A DNA stretch of 19,444 nt from Coprococcus sp. (GTDB lineage: Bacteria > Bacillota > Clostridia > Lachnospirales > Lachnospiraceae): positions 1 through 19,444 of the forward strand of contig JAEDGW010000046.1 in NCBI GenBank assembly GCA_016297325.1. The letters run 5' to 3'. Below the pieces are notes generated by a model. That model saw nothing but the letters and a program-made list of their open reading frames with translations, was not told the DNA's origin and did no database searches. Numbering within the stretch: position 1 is the first letter of the stretch; every line of letters starts with the position of its first letter. The position numbers and the translations under genes are program-made. Positions 6,796 to 13,660 of this stretch are shown here, piece after piece.

Positions 6796-7359
6796 TTACA
6801 TCTTCTGTATCTTCTTGGCTCTTTCTTTCTCAGCTTTTGCCTTTGCTTTGGCTGCGGCCTTTTCTTCTTTGCTCAAGCTTGATTTTGCCACATCCTCATC
6901 GTACATCTTCTGATATTTCTTCTGCTTGTCGCGAAGCTTCTGACTGAATGTCTTCTTGGCAGGCTTTTCTTCCATCTTACCTCTTACTACTTTGACACTG
7001 ACGATATATATGCCGCTGACCATGGCTTTTACCTCACCACGTACAGGCATCTGGTCATATATTCCGTCATCACAGATAAGATTGGTGATCTGTGGTCCTA
7101 CCTTGGCCTTGACGATAGGAAGCTTGGCCTTCTGATAACGCTTAGGTGTCTGCTGCATGACTATCTTTGGAAGACCTGCGTCCTTCATAGGAAGCATCTT
7201 CTTGTCTATGACCATCATAGTAACGGGCTGTGCGCCCTCTCTCATCATCTCTTTCTGAGCAGACTGTTTTTTCTGGAGTCTATTGCCGACTAGGTATAAG
7301 GCAACAAGAACTCCGATAAGGATAACTGTGATAATTATTACCCATATCCACCATGCCAT
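6796..7359 (-). CDS. Membrane-anchored lysine-rich protein, unknown function
   Basis: 187 aa; I do not recognise a named family. An N-terminal membrane helix (about 4-25, WWIWVIIITVILIGVLVALYL) is followed by a basic linker. A central domain (about 45-125) has TMMVIDKKMLPMKDAGLP and repeated short strands, the last being VSGIYIVSVKVV. The C-terminus (131-187) is a highly charged, probably helical Lys/Ala/Glu tail (AAAKAKAKAEKERAKKIQKM) that could bind nucleic acid or acidic lipid. It would sit in the membrane with a cytoplasmic bulk, given the positive residues after the helix. A strong AGGAGG lies 7 nt before the ATG. The gene lies between plsC (54 nt upstream) and the CPBP protease on the same strand. 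Confidence 0.75.
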   Translation of the reverse strand: MAWWIWVIIITVILIGVLVALYLVGNRLQKKQSAQKEMMREGAQPVTMMVIDKKMLPMKDAGLPKIVMQQTPKRYQKAKLPIVKAKVGPQITNLICDDGIYDQMPVRGEVKAMVSGIYIVSVKVVRGKMEEKPAKKTFSQKLRDKQKKYQKMYDEDVAKSSLSKEEKAAAKAKAKAEKERAKKIQKM

Positions 7360-7413
7360 ATTGATTTCCTCCTGAATATGTGATTGTTGTCTCGATCAAC
7401 TATTATAAGCTGA

Positions 7414-8154
7414 TTATTTTTTCGTTGCAAGGGGGAGATTCTTTACTCTGGCCTCCTGAATAAGTCCCGGTATGGTCTCCAGAACTTCCTTGCGCTCCTT
7501 TGGCTTCAATCCGTTTATGTCGATCGGGTCAAGGAATTCTATGACCACTCTGTGACTGCGGATGAAATTGTGTTTGTTGGCTTCCATGATATTGTCTGTT
7601 CCGCAAATGGATACAGGCACGATAAGGCTTCCTGCCTTCTGTGCGATCTTATATGCTCCGTCCTTGAAAGGAAGGAGTTCCTCTCCGTCGTTTCTGTGAC
7701 CTTCCGGGAATACCATCATAGAGTGTCCGGATTTGACTATGTCGGCTGACTGCATGATAGTCTCAAGTCCTTTTTTCAGATCTGATCTGTCAAGGAATGT
7801 ACATCCGATGTCTTTCATGTACCATGGGAGGATAGGAACCTTCAGGATTCCGTCCTTGGACATGAAGCCAAGCGGTCTGTTCAGTGCGTTATGGCAGCAC
7901 AGAATGTCGAAGAAGCTTCTGTGGTTGCCCACAAATAGTATCGGCTGATCGTCAGGCACTCTCTCGAGACCTATGACTGTTCTTCTGCATCCACAGATAA
8001 ACAGGACTATTCCGAAAAATCCTTTGACCAGCTTCTGGGCTCTTCTGTAGGCCTTCTCCTGATCCTTCTTTGCCAGAAGGTACAGGTACAGATGGTACGG
8101 TGTACACAGGAGTATGCCTAGAAAAGCGAATAAATACGCTAGAATGGTTCTCAA
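7414..8154 (-). CDS. plsC: 1-acyl-sn-glycerol-3-phosphate acyltransferase (PlsC type)
   Basis: 246 aa from the chosen start, a usual length for PlsC, which converts lysophosphatidate to phosphatidate at the inner face of the membrane. The acyltransferase box NHRSFFD (77-83) carries the catalytic His/Asp pair and FPEGHR (149-154) binds glycerol phosphate. A hydrophobic anchor spans about 5-27. I place the start at TTG (8152-8154), because AAGAAGGAG in the last codons of malQ sits 7 nt upstream. The malQ stop TAA and this TTG are separated by one base. The frame is open further upstream to 8286, but that would overlap malQ by 131 bp and add 44 untypical residues. Translation is probably coupled to malQ. 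Confidence 0.93.
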   Translation of the reverse strand: MRTILAYLFAFLGILLCTPYHLYLYLLAKKDQEKAYRRAQKLVKGFFGIVLFICGCRRTVIGLERVPDDQPILFVGNHRSFFDILCCHNALNRPLGFMSKDGILKVPILPWYMKDIGCTFLDRSDLKKGLETIMQSADIVKSGHSMMVFPEGHRNDGEELLPFKDGAYKIAQKAGSLIVPVSICGTDNIMEANKHNFIRSHRVVIEFLDPIDINGLKPKERKEVLETIPGLIQEARVKNLPLATKK

Positions 8155-8155
8155 T

Positions 8156-9715
8156 TTAATTCTCCTTCTTTTCTGGAACAGGTGTGTATCTTCCATATAA
8201 CTTCGATGTCTCAAGAAGTCTGTCTGAAAGCTCTCTTGTGAGATCGCAGCTCTGGAATCTCCATGCCCAGTTGCCTTCGCCAACACCAGGGGTGTTCATT
8301 CTTGCCCATGAATCAAGCTTTAATACATCCTGCATAGGAACGATAGCCATGTTTGCAACGGATGAGAAGCATGCTCTGATCATAACCCAGCAGATATCGC
8401 TGGCGTCAGTGCTGTAGTATCTTCTGAGCTTATCCTTTGATGACTCAAATGCTTTGGTGTACCATCCGAGAGTCGTGTCGTTGTCGTGTGTTCCGGTGTA
8501 ACATACACAGTTCCTTGTGTAGTTGTGAGGAAGAAAGTCGTTCTCGTTCGGATTCTCAAATGCGAACTGAAGTATCTTCATTCCTGGAAGTCCGAATTTG
8601 TCTCTGAGCTCTATTACAGGCTCATCTATCTCTCCGAGATCCTCGGCGATGATCGGAAGATGATAACCAAGGTTTGCCTCGAGCTGTGTGAAGAAGTTCA
8701 GACCCGGTGCCGGCTTCCACTCTCCGTTGATCGCAGTCTCCTCACCGTAAGGTACTGCCCAGTATTTGTCAAATCCTCTGAAGTGGTCGATCCTCAGGAA
8801 ATCGGTCAGTGTGAGCTGATACTTGATTCGCTCTATCCACCATGCATATCCGGTCTCGGTGTGCTTCTTCCAGTTGTAAAGTGGATTGCCCCAGAGCTGG
8901 CCTGTTGCTGAGAAATAGTCTGGTGGAACACCTGCAACCTCTATCGGATAACCCTTGGAATCCAGCATGAACAGATCCTGATTTGACCAGACATCTGCGC
9001 TGTCCCATGCGAGGAATATAGGTGTATCGCCTACTATGCTGATGCCGAGATCATTTGCATAGGCCTTGAGTGCCTGCCACTGTTTTGAGAAGAGGAACTG
9101 TATGAAGTTGTAGTAGCCAACCTCCGGTGCAAGTTTCTTTCTCCATGTGGTCTTCTGTCTGGCTGTAGGCTTCTTCAGGGAATCGTCCCACATATACCAA
9201 GGCATGCCCTGATGAGCGTCTTTGCCGGCCATGAACAGAGAATAGTCTGCCAGCCATGCCGTATTCTTGATGAACGAATTGTATTCCTCCATCAGCTCTG
9301 CGTCTCCTGACATGTCGTCGCTATAGTCTTCGTCTGTAAATCTCTCATACGCTTTCTTCAGAAGTCCGGTCTTGAACTCGATCAGATCGCCGTACTCTAT
9401 CTTCTGCGGATCCCAGTTTGGCATGTCCGCAAAGTCTTCATCTATGAGAAGCTTTTTCTTTCTGAGATCATCGATATCGATGATGAGTGGCTGTCCCGCA
9501 AATGCTGAAAATGGCTGATATGGTGAATCAGCAAATCCGGTGTGTCCAAGTGGAAGTACCTGCCATACATTCATGCCCGATGCTGCGAGAAAATCGATAA
9601 ACTGATATGCGCCCGGACCCATATCACCAATTCCGTAAGGACTTGGGAATGAGGTTGGATGAGCGAGAATACCAGCGTATTTCTTAGGCTTTTTTTCACA
9701 GTTCTGCTCTAACAT
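8156..9715 (-). CDS. malQ: 4-alpha-glucanotransferase (amylomaltase, GH77)
   Basis: 519 aa, the normal length for GH77 enzymes, which transfer alpha-1,4-glucan segments between maltooligosaccharides in the cytoplasm. The N-terminal SFPSPYGIGDMG and WQVLPLGHTG are family hallmarks. The catalytic nucleophile is D310 in FLRIDHFRGF, the acid/base E358 in AEDLG, and the stabilising D411 in TGTHDND. The start ATG 9713-9715 is preceded by AGAGGGT. The frame runs 38 codons further upstream to 9829, but that would run past the predicted promoter and through the leader hairpin. First gene of the probable operon malQ-plsC-unknown-CPBP. There is no obvious functional link to its lipid and membrane neighbours. 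Confidence 0.97.
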   Translation of the reverse strand: MLEQNCEKKPKKYAGILAHPTSFPSPYGIGDMGPGAYQFIDFLAASGMNVWQVLPLGHTGFADSPYQPFSAFAGQPLIIDIDDLRKKKLLIDEDFADMPNWDPQKIEYGDLIEFKTGLLKKAYERFTDEDYSDDMSGDAELMEEYNSFIKNTAWLADYSLFMAGKDAHQGMPWYMWDDSLKKPTARQKTTWRKKLAPEVGYYNFIQFLFSKQWQALKAYANDLGISIVGDTPIFLAWDSADVWSNQDLFMLDSKGYPIEVAGVPPDYFSATGQLWGNPLYNWKKHTETGYAWWIERIKYQLTLTDFLRIDHFRGFDKYWAVPYGEETAINGEWKPAPGLNFFTQLEANLGYHLPIIAEDLGEIDEPVIELRDKFGLPGMKILQFAFENPNENDFLPHNYTRNCVCYTGTHDNDTTLGWYTKAFESSKDKLRRYYSTDASDICWVMIRACFSSVANMAIVPMQDVLKLDSWARMNTPGVGEGNWAWRFQSCDLTRELSDRLLETSKLYGRYTPVPEKKEN

Positions 9716-9744
9716 ATATATTACCCTCTTTTCGTAGTATGGAA

Positions 9745-9791
9745 TCAGAGCCGCCTGCCCGCTGAGTGCCTGTGGGTCAAAAAGGCTCTGA
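9745..9791 (-). promoter_or_regulatory. Inverted repeat in malQ leader
   Basis: The arms TCAGAGCC (9745-9752) and GGCTCTGA (9784-9791) are perfect 8-bp complements around 31 nt. On the minus strand the arm at 9784-9791 lies at the predicted 5' end of the malQ mRNA, and the structure ends about 30 nt before the ATG. No U-run follows, so it is not a terminator. A stabilising or regulatory 5' stem is possible. Confidence 0.4.
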
Positions 9792-9799
9792 ACTATACT

Positions 9800-9829
9800 A
9801 TTATACAATAGATAGATGGTGTGAGCCAA
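9800..9829 (-). promoter_or_regulatory. malQ promoter
   Basis: On the minus strand TTGGCT (9824-9829), an 18-nt spacer and a consensus TATAAT (9800-9805). The start would be near 9793, giving a leader of about 80 nt. It is divergent from the pncB promoter, with about 45 bp between the two -35 elements. Confidence 0.7.
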
Positions 9830-9872
9830 GTAAAATATAATAAAACTAAAGAAAGAGTTGGGTCGATTGTGC

Positions 9873-9902
9873 TTGACATGAAGGCTTGTGCTAACTTATT
9901 AT
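9873..9902 (+). promoter_or_regulatory. pncB promoter
   Basis: A consensus TTGACA (9873-9878) is followed by TTATTA at 17 nt (9896-9901), or TATTAT at 18 nt (9897-9902). Transcription would start near 9909, within the inverted repeat at 9906-9935, about 100 nt before the pncB ATG. Confidence 0.6.
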
Positions 9903-9905
9903 TAG

Positions 9906-9935
9906 TGGAAGTATTTGAAATGACAGGTACTTCCA
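9906..9935 (+). promoter_or_regulatory. Inverted repeat at the pncB transcription start
   Basis: TGGAAGTA (9906-9913) and TACTTCCA (9928-9935) are perfect 8-bp complements separated by 14 nt. The position at and just after the predicted start site suits an operator. NiaR-type repressors control niacin salvage genes in many Firmicutes, but I cannot match this to a known NiaR site. Confidence 0.4.
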
Positions 9936-9960
9936 GAGCCTTATATTCTGCGGTGTATTC

Positions 9961-9968
9961 GGGGGGGG
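9961..9968 (+). repeat. Run of eight G in the pncB leader
   Basis: Eight consecutive G, 39 nt before the pncB ATG, in an otherwise AT-rich leader. It is a slippage-prone tract outside the coding region. No function can be assigned. Confidence 0.6.
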
Positions 9969-10006
9969 TAAGGCGGCGGATCAATAAAAGAAAGAAGAGT
10001 AGAAAA

Positions 10007-11209
10007 ATGGATAGAATAATTACAAGCCTGCTTGAGACGGACATGTACAAATTCAGTATGGGACAGGCCATATATCATCAGTTCAGTGACTACAAGACAA
10101 CATGGTCATTCAAGTGCAGAAACACTGATGTAGTCTTCACCAAAGAGATGGTTGATGAGATCAAGAGGCAGATACAGCTCTACTGTGAACTCAGATTCAC
10201 TGAGGAGGAGCTGGAGTATCTTCACAATATCAAGTGGATAAAGGGTTCGTATGTGGATTTCCTCAGACTCTGGAAGGCAAGATATGAAGATTTTGAGATA
10301 TCAGATGACGCAGAGTGCGGCCTGAAGATAGAGGCCAGAGGCACATGGCTGAATACTTCTATGTATGAGATACCTACACTGGCTATAGTGAATGAAGTGT
10401 ATTTCAGAATGAATGATGATTATGACAAGCTCCTTTCATCGTTCAAAGAGAAGCTTGACGAGAAGGTACGCAAAGTTGAGACCGGCGAGTACAATCTGGG
10501 AGCTTTCAGTGAGTTCGGACTCAGAAGAAGACTTTCTGCCGAGGCTCAGGAACTTGCAGTCAAGGAGCTCAGCGAGCACAAGTATCCAGGTTCAACATTT
10601 GTCGGAACAAGTAATGTATATCTGGCAAAGAAGTATGATCTGGTTCCTGTGGGAACCATGGCGCATGAGTGGATCATGTGTGTAGGACAGGGAAATCACA
10701 AGCACAATCCTGCATATTCCAACTGGTATGCATTAGATGCCTGGGTTAAGGAGTACGGAGTCCTGAACGGAACAGCCCTCACAGATGCGATCACCACAGA
10801 TTGCTTCCTGAAGGATTTCCAGCTCACATATGCAACACTCTTCAGCGGAGTGAGACACGACAGTGGCGATCCTTATGAGTGGGGCGACAAGATGATCCGC
10901 CACTATGAGGAGCTTGGACTTGATCCAAAGACCAAGACACTTCTGTTCAGCGACAGCCTTGATTTCGAGAGAGCAGACAAGCTCAACAGTTATTTCAAGG
11001 ACAAGATCAAGGTTGCATTTGGAATAGGAACATATATATCCAACGATACATGCGACGAGCCGCTCAACATCGTTATGAAGACCACAGCATGTAACGGAAT
11101 GGACGTTGCCAAGATATCTGATGACAAGGGCAAGGGAATGTGCAAGAACCCTGATTATGTCCACTATCTCAACAGATGTATCAAGTGGCGTATGGAGAAT
11201 GATAAGTGA
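10007..11209 (+). CDS. pncB: Nicotinate phosphoribosyltransferase
   Basis: 400 aa, the length of PncB enzymes, which condense nicotinate with PRPP to nicotinate mononucleotide (Preiss-Handler NAD salvage, ATP-driven). Signatures are LLETDMYKFSMGQ (8-20), SEFGLRRR (168-175), the phosphohistidine motif GTMAHEW with H220, the PRPP/substrate segment GVRHDSGDP (281-289) and the phosphate-binding FGIGTY (338-343). I start at ATG 10007, which matches the family N-terminus. The ribosome binding site is weak (AAGAAGAG). The frame is open for 62 codons further upstream, but that stretch crosses the promoter. It has its own promoter and is followed by a structured spacer and degV. Confidence 0.96.
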   Translation: MDRIITSLLETDMYKFSMGQAIYHQFSDYKTTWSFKCRNTDVVFTKEMVDEIKRQIQLYCELRFTEEELEYLHNIKWIKGSYVDFLRLWKARYEDFEISDDAECGLKIEARGTWLNTSMYEIPTLAIVNEVYFRMNDDYDKLLSSFKEKLDEKVRKVETGEYNLGAFSEFGLRRRLSAEAQELAVKELSEHKYPGSTFVGTSNVYLAKKYDLVPVGTMAHEWIMCVGQGNHKHNPAYSNWYALDAWVKEYGVLNGTALTDAITTDCFLKDFQLTYATLFSGVRHDSGDPYEWGDKMIRHYEELGLDPKTKTLLFSDSLDFERADKLNSYFKDKIKVAFGIGTYISNDTCDEPLNIVMKTTACNGMDVAKISDDKGKGMCKNPDYVHYLNRCIKWRMENDK

Positions 11210-11368
11210 TTTTCGTAAGGAGGGACCCACGTAAGTGGGAGGATTCCTTTAGAGGAAGCGCACTGATGTGCGCGTAGGTCATCAAGCTACGCTTGACGAC
11301 ATGTTAGGAAGCACGCAGACGCCGCGCACAGCGCATTTCATGCGTCTGCTCATTAGTAATTTTCGTAA
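11209..11368 (+). repeat. Hairpin array flanked by direct repeats (candidate mobile or RNA element)
   Basis: The ends carry ATTTTCGTAA at 11209-11218 and 11359-11368; with four more bases on the left they agree in 13 of 14 positions. Between them lie successive stems: CCCAC/GTGGG, TTCC/GGAA, GCGCAC-TGAT-GTGCGC (perfect), TCAAGC-TAC-GCTTGA with GTC/GAC outside it, and GCAGACGC/GCGTCTGC enclosing GCGC-ACA-GCGC. The fourth stem includes the 16-mer also found reversed at 40-55. It could be a small non-autonomous repeat or a structured leader for degV. I recognise no known riboswitch. Confidence 0.5.
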
Positions 11369-11389
11369 ATATAATGGAGTTTATGGATT

Positions 11390-12268
11390 ATGGGAAAAAC
11401 AATTATAATGACAGATTCTGCCAGTGACATATCCGAGAAAGAAGAGAAAGAGCTTGGTATCAAGATCCTTCCTTTCCCTGTTGTGATCGGCGGCAAGTCT
11501 TATCTGAGCAGAGTCGATTTTGACAATGAGGGTTTTTACAAGCTGATGGCTGAGAATGATGATCTTCCAAAGACATCACAGATCACAGCTTACCAGTTCG
11601 GTGAGGTGTACAAGGATCTGGTGGAGCAGGGTTACACAGATATCATATATGTCAGCATCAACAAGGATGGTTCAGCCTCCTATGCAAATGCGCAGATGGC
11701 AGCAGATCAGTTCGATGAGGAGTATCCTGAGTGCGCCGGAAAGTGCAATATCTATGTATTTGATGGAATAGGTTACAGCGGACAGTACGGATATCCGGTT
11801 GTGGTTGCTGCCAGAATGGTACAGGATGGTAAGGACGCAAAGGATATTGTGATATATCTCAGGGAAGAGCTTCCAAAGAGAAGAATATATTTTGGAATAT
11901 ATGGACTCAAGTATGCGGCAAAGTCGGGAAGGATCCCAAGTGCAGCCGCCCTTGTAGGAGATGCTCTTGGAGTAAAGCCTATCATGAAGATCTGGGCAAA
12001 TGAGATCGTGACGGCCATCAAGTGCCGTGGCGAGAAGAAACTCATGTCAAAGATGGTTGATGTCACAGTTGAAGAGATGGAGCCTGGCTCAGAGTACCAG
12101 ATAGTTTACGGAAGTGACGAGACCGTGAGAGATGAACTCACAGCACGCATGACAGAAAAGGTTGGATATGGACCTTCAGATTACTTCCAGATCGGTGCGG
12201 CAGTCGCATCCAATGCAGGCCCTAAGGTTGTCGGAACTATCTTCAACGTGAAGAAAGAGCTTATGTAA
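11390..12268 (+). CDS. DegV family fatty-acid-binding protein
   Basis: 292 aa, the usual DegV length. N-terminal IIMTDSASDIS (5-15) and KTSQITAYQF (61-70) form the conserved lipid head-group site (DSasDl and TSQ-S/T motifs). VSINKDGSASYANA (88-101) corresponds to the IS-LSGTY region, and LKYAAKSGRIP (173-183) is the conserved L--L-KGGRI motif. DegV proteins hold a fatty acid, and in some Firmicutes (FakB) they present it to the kinase FakA for entry into phospholipid. No fakA is visible here, so a FakB role is only possible. GGAG (11376-11379) lies 10 nt before the ATG. The gene directly follows the hairpin array. Confidence 0.93.
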   Translation: MGKTIIMTDSASDISEKEEKELGIKILPFPVVIGGKSYLSRVDFDNEGFYKLMAENDDLPKTSQITAYQFGEVYKDLVEQGYTDIIYVSINKDGSASYANAQMAADQFDEEYPECAGKCNIYVFDGIGYSGQYGYPVVVAARMVQDGKDAKDIVIYLREELPKRRIYFGIYGLKYAAKSGRIPSAAALVGDALGVKPIMKIWANEIVTAIKCRGEKKLMSKMVDVTVEEMEPGSEYQIVYGSDETVRDELTARMTEKVGYGPSDYFQIGAAVASNAGPKVVGTIFNVKKELM

Positions 12269-12271
12269 CAG

Positions 12272-12432
12272 CTGATGTGCGGGCGATGCAGTCCGGCAGT
12301 CCAGACATTCAGACAATTCTGCCTTAATTGACTATAAATAGTGACAGATGGCAGATGTAGCAGCCTGATAGTGCGGGTGATGTAGGTAATTCTGATGATC
12401 CTGCCGTAATTGGCTGCAAATGGTGATATATG
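12272..12432 (+). repeat. Two diverged copies of a short intergenic sequence
   Basis: Copy 1 (12272-12351) and copy 2 (12364-12432) share, in order, a CTGAT(A)GTGCGGGYGATGYAG block, an AATTCTG block, and CTGCC-TAATTG-CT--AAAT-GTGA--GATGG or its equivalent. Copy 2 lacks about 10 nt. No gene is visible. The copies sit directly after the degV stop and are probably decaying duplicates. Confidence 0.5.
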
Positions 12433-12498
12433 GTATATGAGATATCTTTATAGAAGCCACAAGCTGTGATATCTGTTATGGAGATTTACAATAAGTGC

Positions 12499-12600
12499 AA
12501 AAAATTATCTCTTTTTAGGAGAAAAAACGTAAAAAGCACACAAAACGCTGAGGTCTTGTGTGCTTTTGGTCTTTTTTCTTTAAAAAAGAGATAATTTTTT
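12499..12600. terminator. Long nested hairpin, bidirectional terminator-like
   Basis: The outer arms AAAAAATTATCTCTTTTT (12499-12516) and 12583-12600 are perfect 18-bp complements. The inner arms AAAAGCACACAA (12532-12543) and TTGTGTGCTTTT (12556-12567) are perfect 12-bp complements around a 12-nt loop. The stretches between arms are also mostly A opposite T, so the whole forms one stem of about 45 bp. T-runs follow the inner stem on both strands, fitting termination of degV (plus) and maf (minus) transcripts. The outer AT-rich arms are unusual for a simple terminator. Confidence 0.65.
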
Positions 12601-12633
12601 ATCTTTTTATAAAAAAATCAGCAATTAGCAAAA

Positions 12634-12889
12634 ATACCTTGATTGCCAGCTTCCTTGGTTGCCAGATCTCATGGCTACCAGATAAGCTGTATGTCAAATT
12701 TTTTGAACGTTAGAATCGCTGACTGCCGGATTCCCTAGATGCCGGCTTCCTTAGATATCAGCTTCCTCAGATATCAGCTTCCTCAGATGCCGGCTTCCTC
12801 AGATATCAGCTTCCTCAGGTGTCAGCTTCCTCAGATGTCGGCTTCCTCAGGTGTCAGCTTCCTCAGGTGTCAGCTTCCCCAGGAACAAG
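12634..12889 (-). repeat. 16-bp minisatellite, 16 units, entering the maf 3' end
   Basis: The sequence divides into sixteen consecutive 16-bp units with consensus CTTCCTCAGATATCAG (plus strand). Units from 12746 to 12873 are nearly identical, with variants GATGCCGG and GGTGTCAG. Units at 12634-12681 and 12730-12745 are degenerate but in phase, and three at 12682-12729 are barely recognisable. The last two units encode the C-terminus of Maf. The maf stop TGA lies within a unit. Confidence 0.85.
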
Positions 12890-13492
12890 CTTCTCTATCT
12901 CATGATAGACTCTTGCGAGTGGCAGTCCTACAACGTTGTTGTAGTCGCCTTCAATTCCCTTGACAAACAGACCGCCCTTGCCCTGGATGCCGTAGCTTCC
13001 TGCTTTGTCAAACGGTTCATTTGTGGCGAGGTACTGGATTATCTCGTCGTGTGATACCGGATAGAAAGTGACGTCTGTCTTCTCATAAAATGAGCTTGAT
13101 GTCTTGGCTCTTCCGTTCACATATATCAGGCATACTCCGGTGTACACCTGATGTGTCTGGTCAGACAGACTGTTCAGGGTGTTGTACGCATCGTCGTAGT
13201 CATAAGGCTTTCCGAGAATCCTTCCGTTCAGTGATACAACAGTGTCTGCGCCGAGGACAACGAAGCGCTCAGGAAGCTTCTTAACCCGTCTTCCAACATC
13301 CTGGGCAATGATCCTGTTGCACACTTCATCTGCCTTCTTCTTAGCCAGAAGCATTACATATTCAGATGGAGCCATCGGTTCAAGATCTTCATCAGAAAGA
13401 CTTGGACACACATCGAAGTCGTATCCTGCCTGGGCCAGAAGCTCTTTTCTTCTGGGCGATCCCGAGGCGAGAATTATCTTTATGTTAGTCAT
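12863..13492 (-). CDS. maf: Maf family nucleoside triphosphate pyrophosphatase
   Basis: 209 aa, slightly longer than the usual 185-200. The family motifs are ILASGSPRRKELL (7-19), VVLGADTVV with catalytic D83 (78-86), FDKAGSYGIQG (161-171) and IEGDYNNVVGLPL (180-192). Maf enzymes hydrolyse non-canonical or pyrimidine NTPs to the monophosphate. The DKAGSYGIQG and EGDY-NVVGLP forms suggest the dTTP/UTP pyrophosphatase (YhdE/YceF) group, which is inference. The start ATG 13490-13492 is preceded by AGAGATA, a weak site. The last residues, KLVPGEADT, are encoded by units of the adjoining 16-bp minisatellite. The length beyond LARVYHEIEKL may therefore vary between strains. Confidence 0.93.
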   Translation of the reverse strand: MTNIKIILASGSPRRKELLAQAGYDFDVCPSLSDEDLEPMAPSEYVMLLAKKKADEVCNRIIAQDVGRRVKKLPERFVVLGADTVVSLNGRILGKPYDYDDAYNTLNSLSDQTHQVYTGVCLIYVNGRAKTSSSFYEKTDVTFYPVSHDEIIQYLATNEPFDKAGSYGIQGKGGLFVKGIEGDYNNVVGLPLARVYHEIEKLVPGEADT

Positions 13493-13568
13493 ATGTTATC
13501 TCTTTATACTTTCTTTAAAAATTTATAACCTAAAATCTGCATAGACAAAATTTATAGAAAAGGTTTAT

Positions 13569-13612
13569 ACAAATAAGATCTTCACAAAGAAGAATCCACA
13601 CAAATAAGATCT
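13569..13612 (+). repeat. 13-bp direct repeat upstream of maf
   Basis: ACAAATAAGATCT occurs at 13569-13581 and 13600-13612, one copy every 31 bp. A partial third copy (GCAAATAACA) follows. This is the AT-rich gap between the aminotransferase stop and the maf start. I see no clear promoter or terminator here. Confidence 0.45.
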
Positions 13613-13660
13613 ACGCAAATAACAACCGCTGTTAAAACATAGATTTATTTGTGCCCAGCA

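Noticed and set aside
7414..8286. Longer PlsC form starting at ATG 8284-8286 or ATG 8194-8196
   Set aside because: Both overlap malQ and lack a well-placed ribosome binding site; TTG 8152-8154 has an excellent one and gives the usual PlsC length.
9821..10006. 62-codon in-frame extension upstream of pncB
   Set aside because: It runs through the predicted pncB promoter and the G8 tract, and the family N-terminus begins at ATG 10007.
12499..12600. Nested inverted repeat considered as a complete transposable (MITE) element
   Set aside because: I could find no target-site duplication flanking the arms and no second copy in the window, so terminator is the safer call.
12634..12889. Regular repeats considered as a CRISPR array
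   Set aside because: The units are 16 bp and directly adjacent with no spacers, and no cas gene is present. It is a minisatellite.
12739..12963. Plus-strand frame of 74 aa with repeated SFLRCQLPQ-like peptides
   Set aside because: It is only a translation of the 16-bp minisatellite and continues antisense to maf; no ribosome binding site or promoter.
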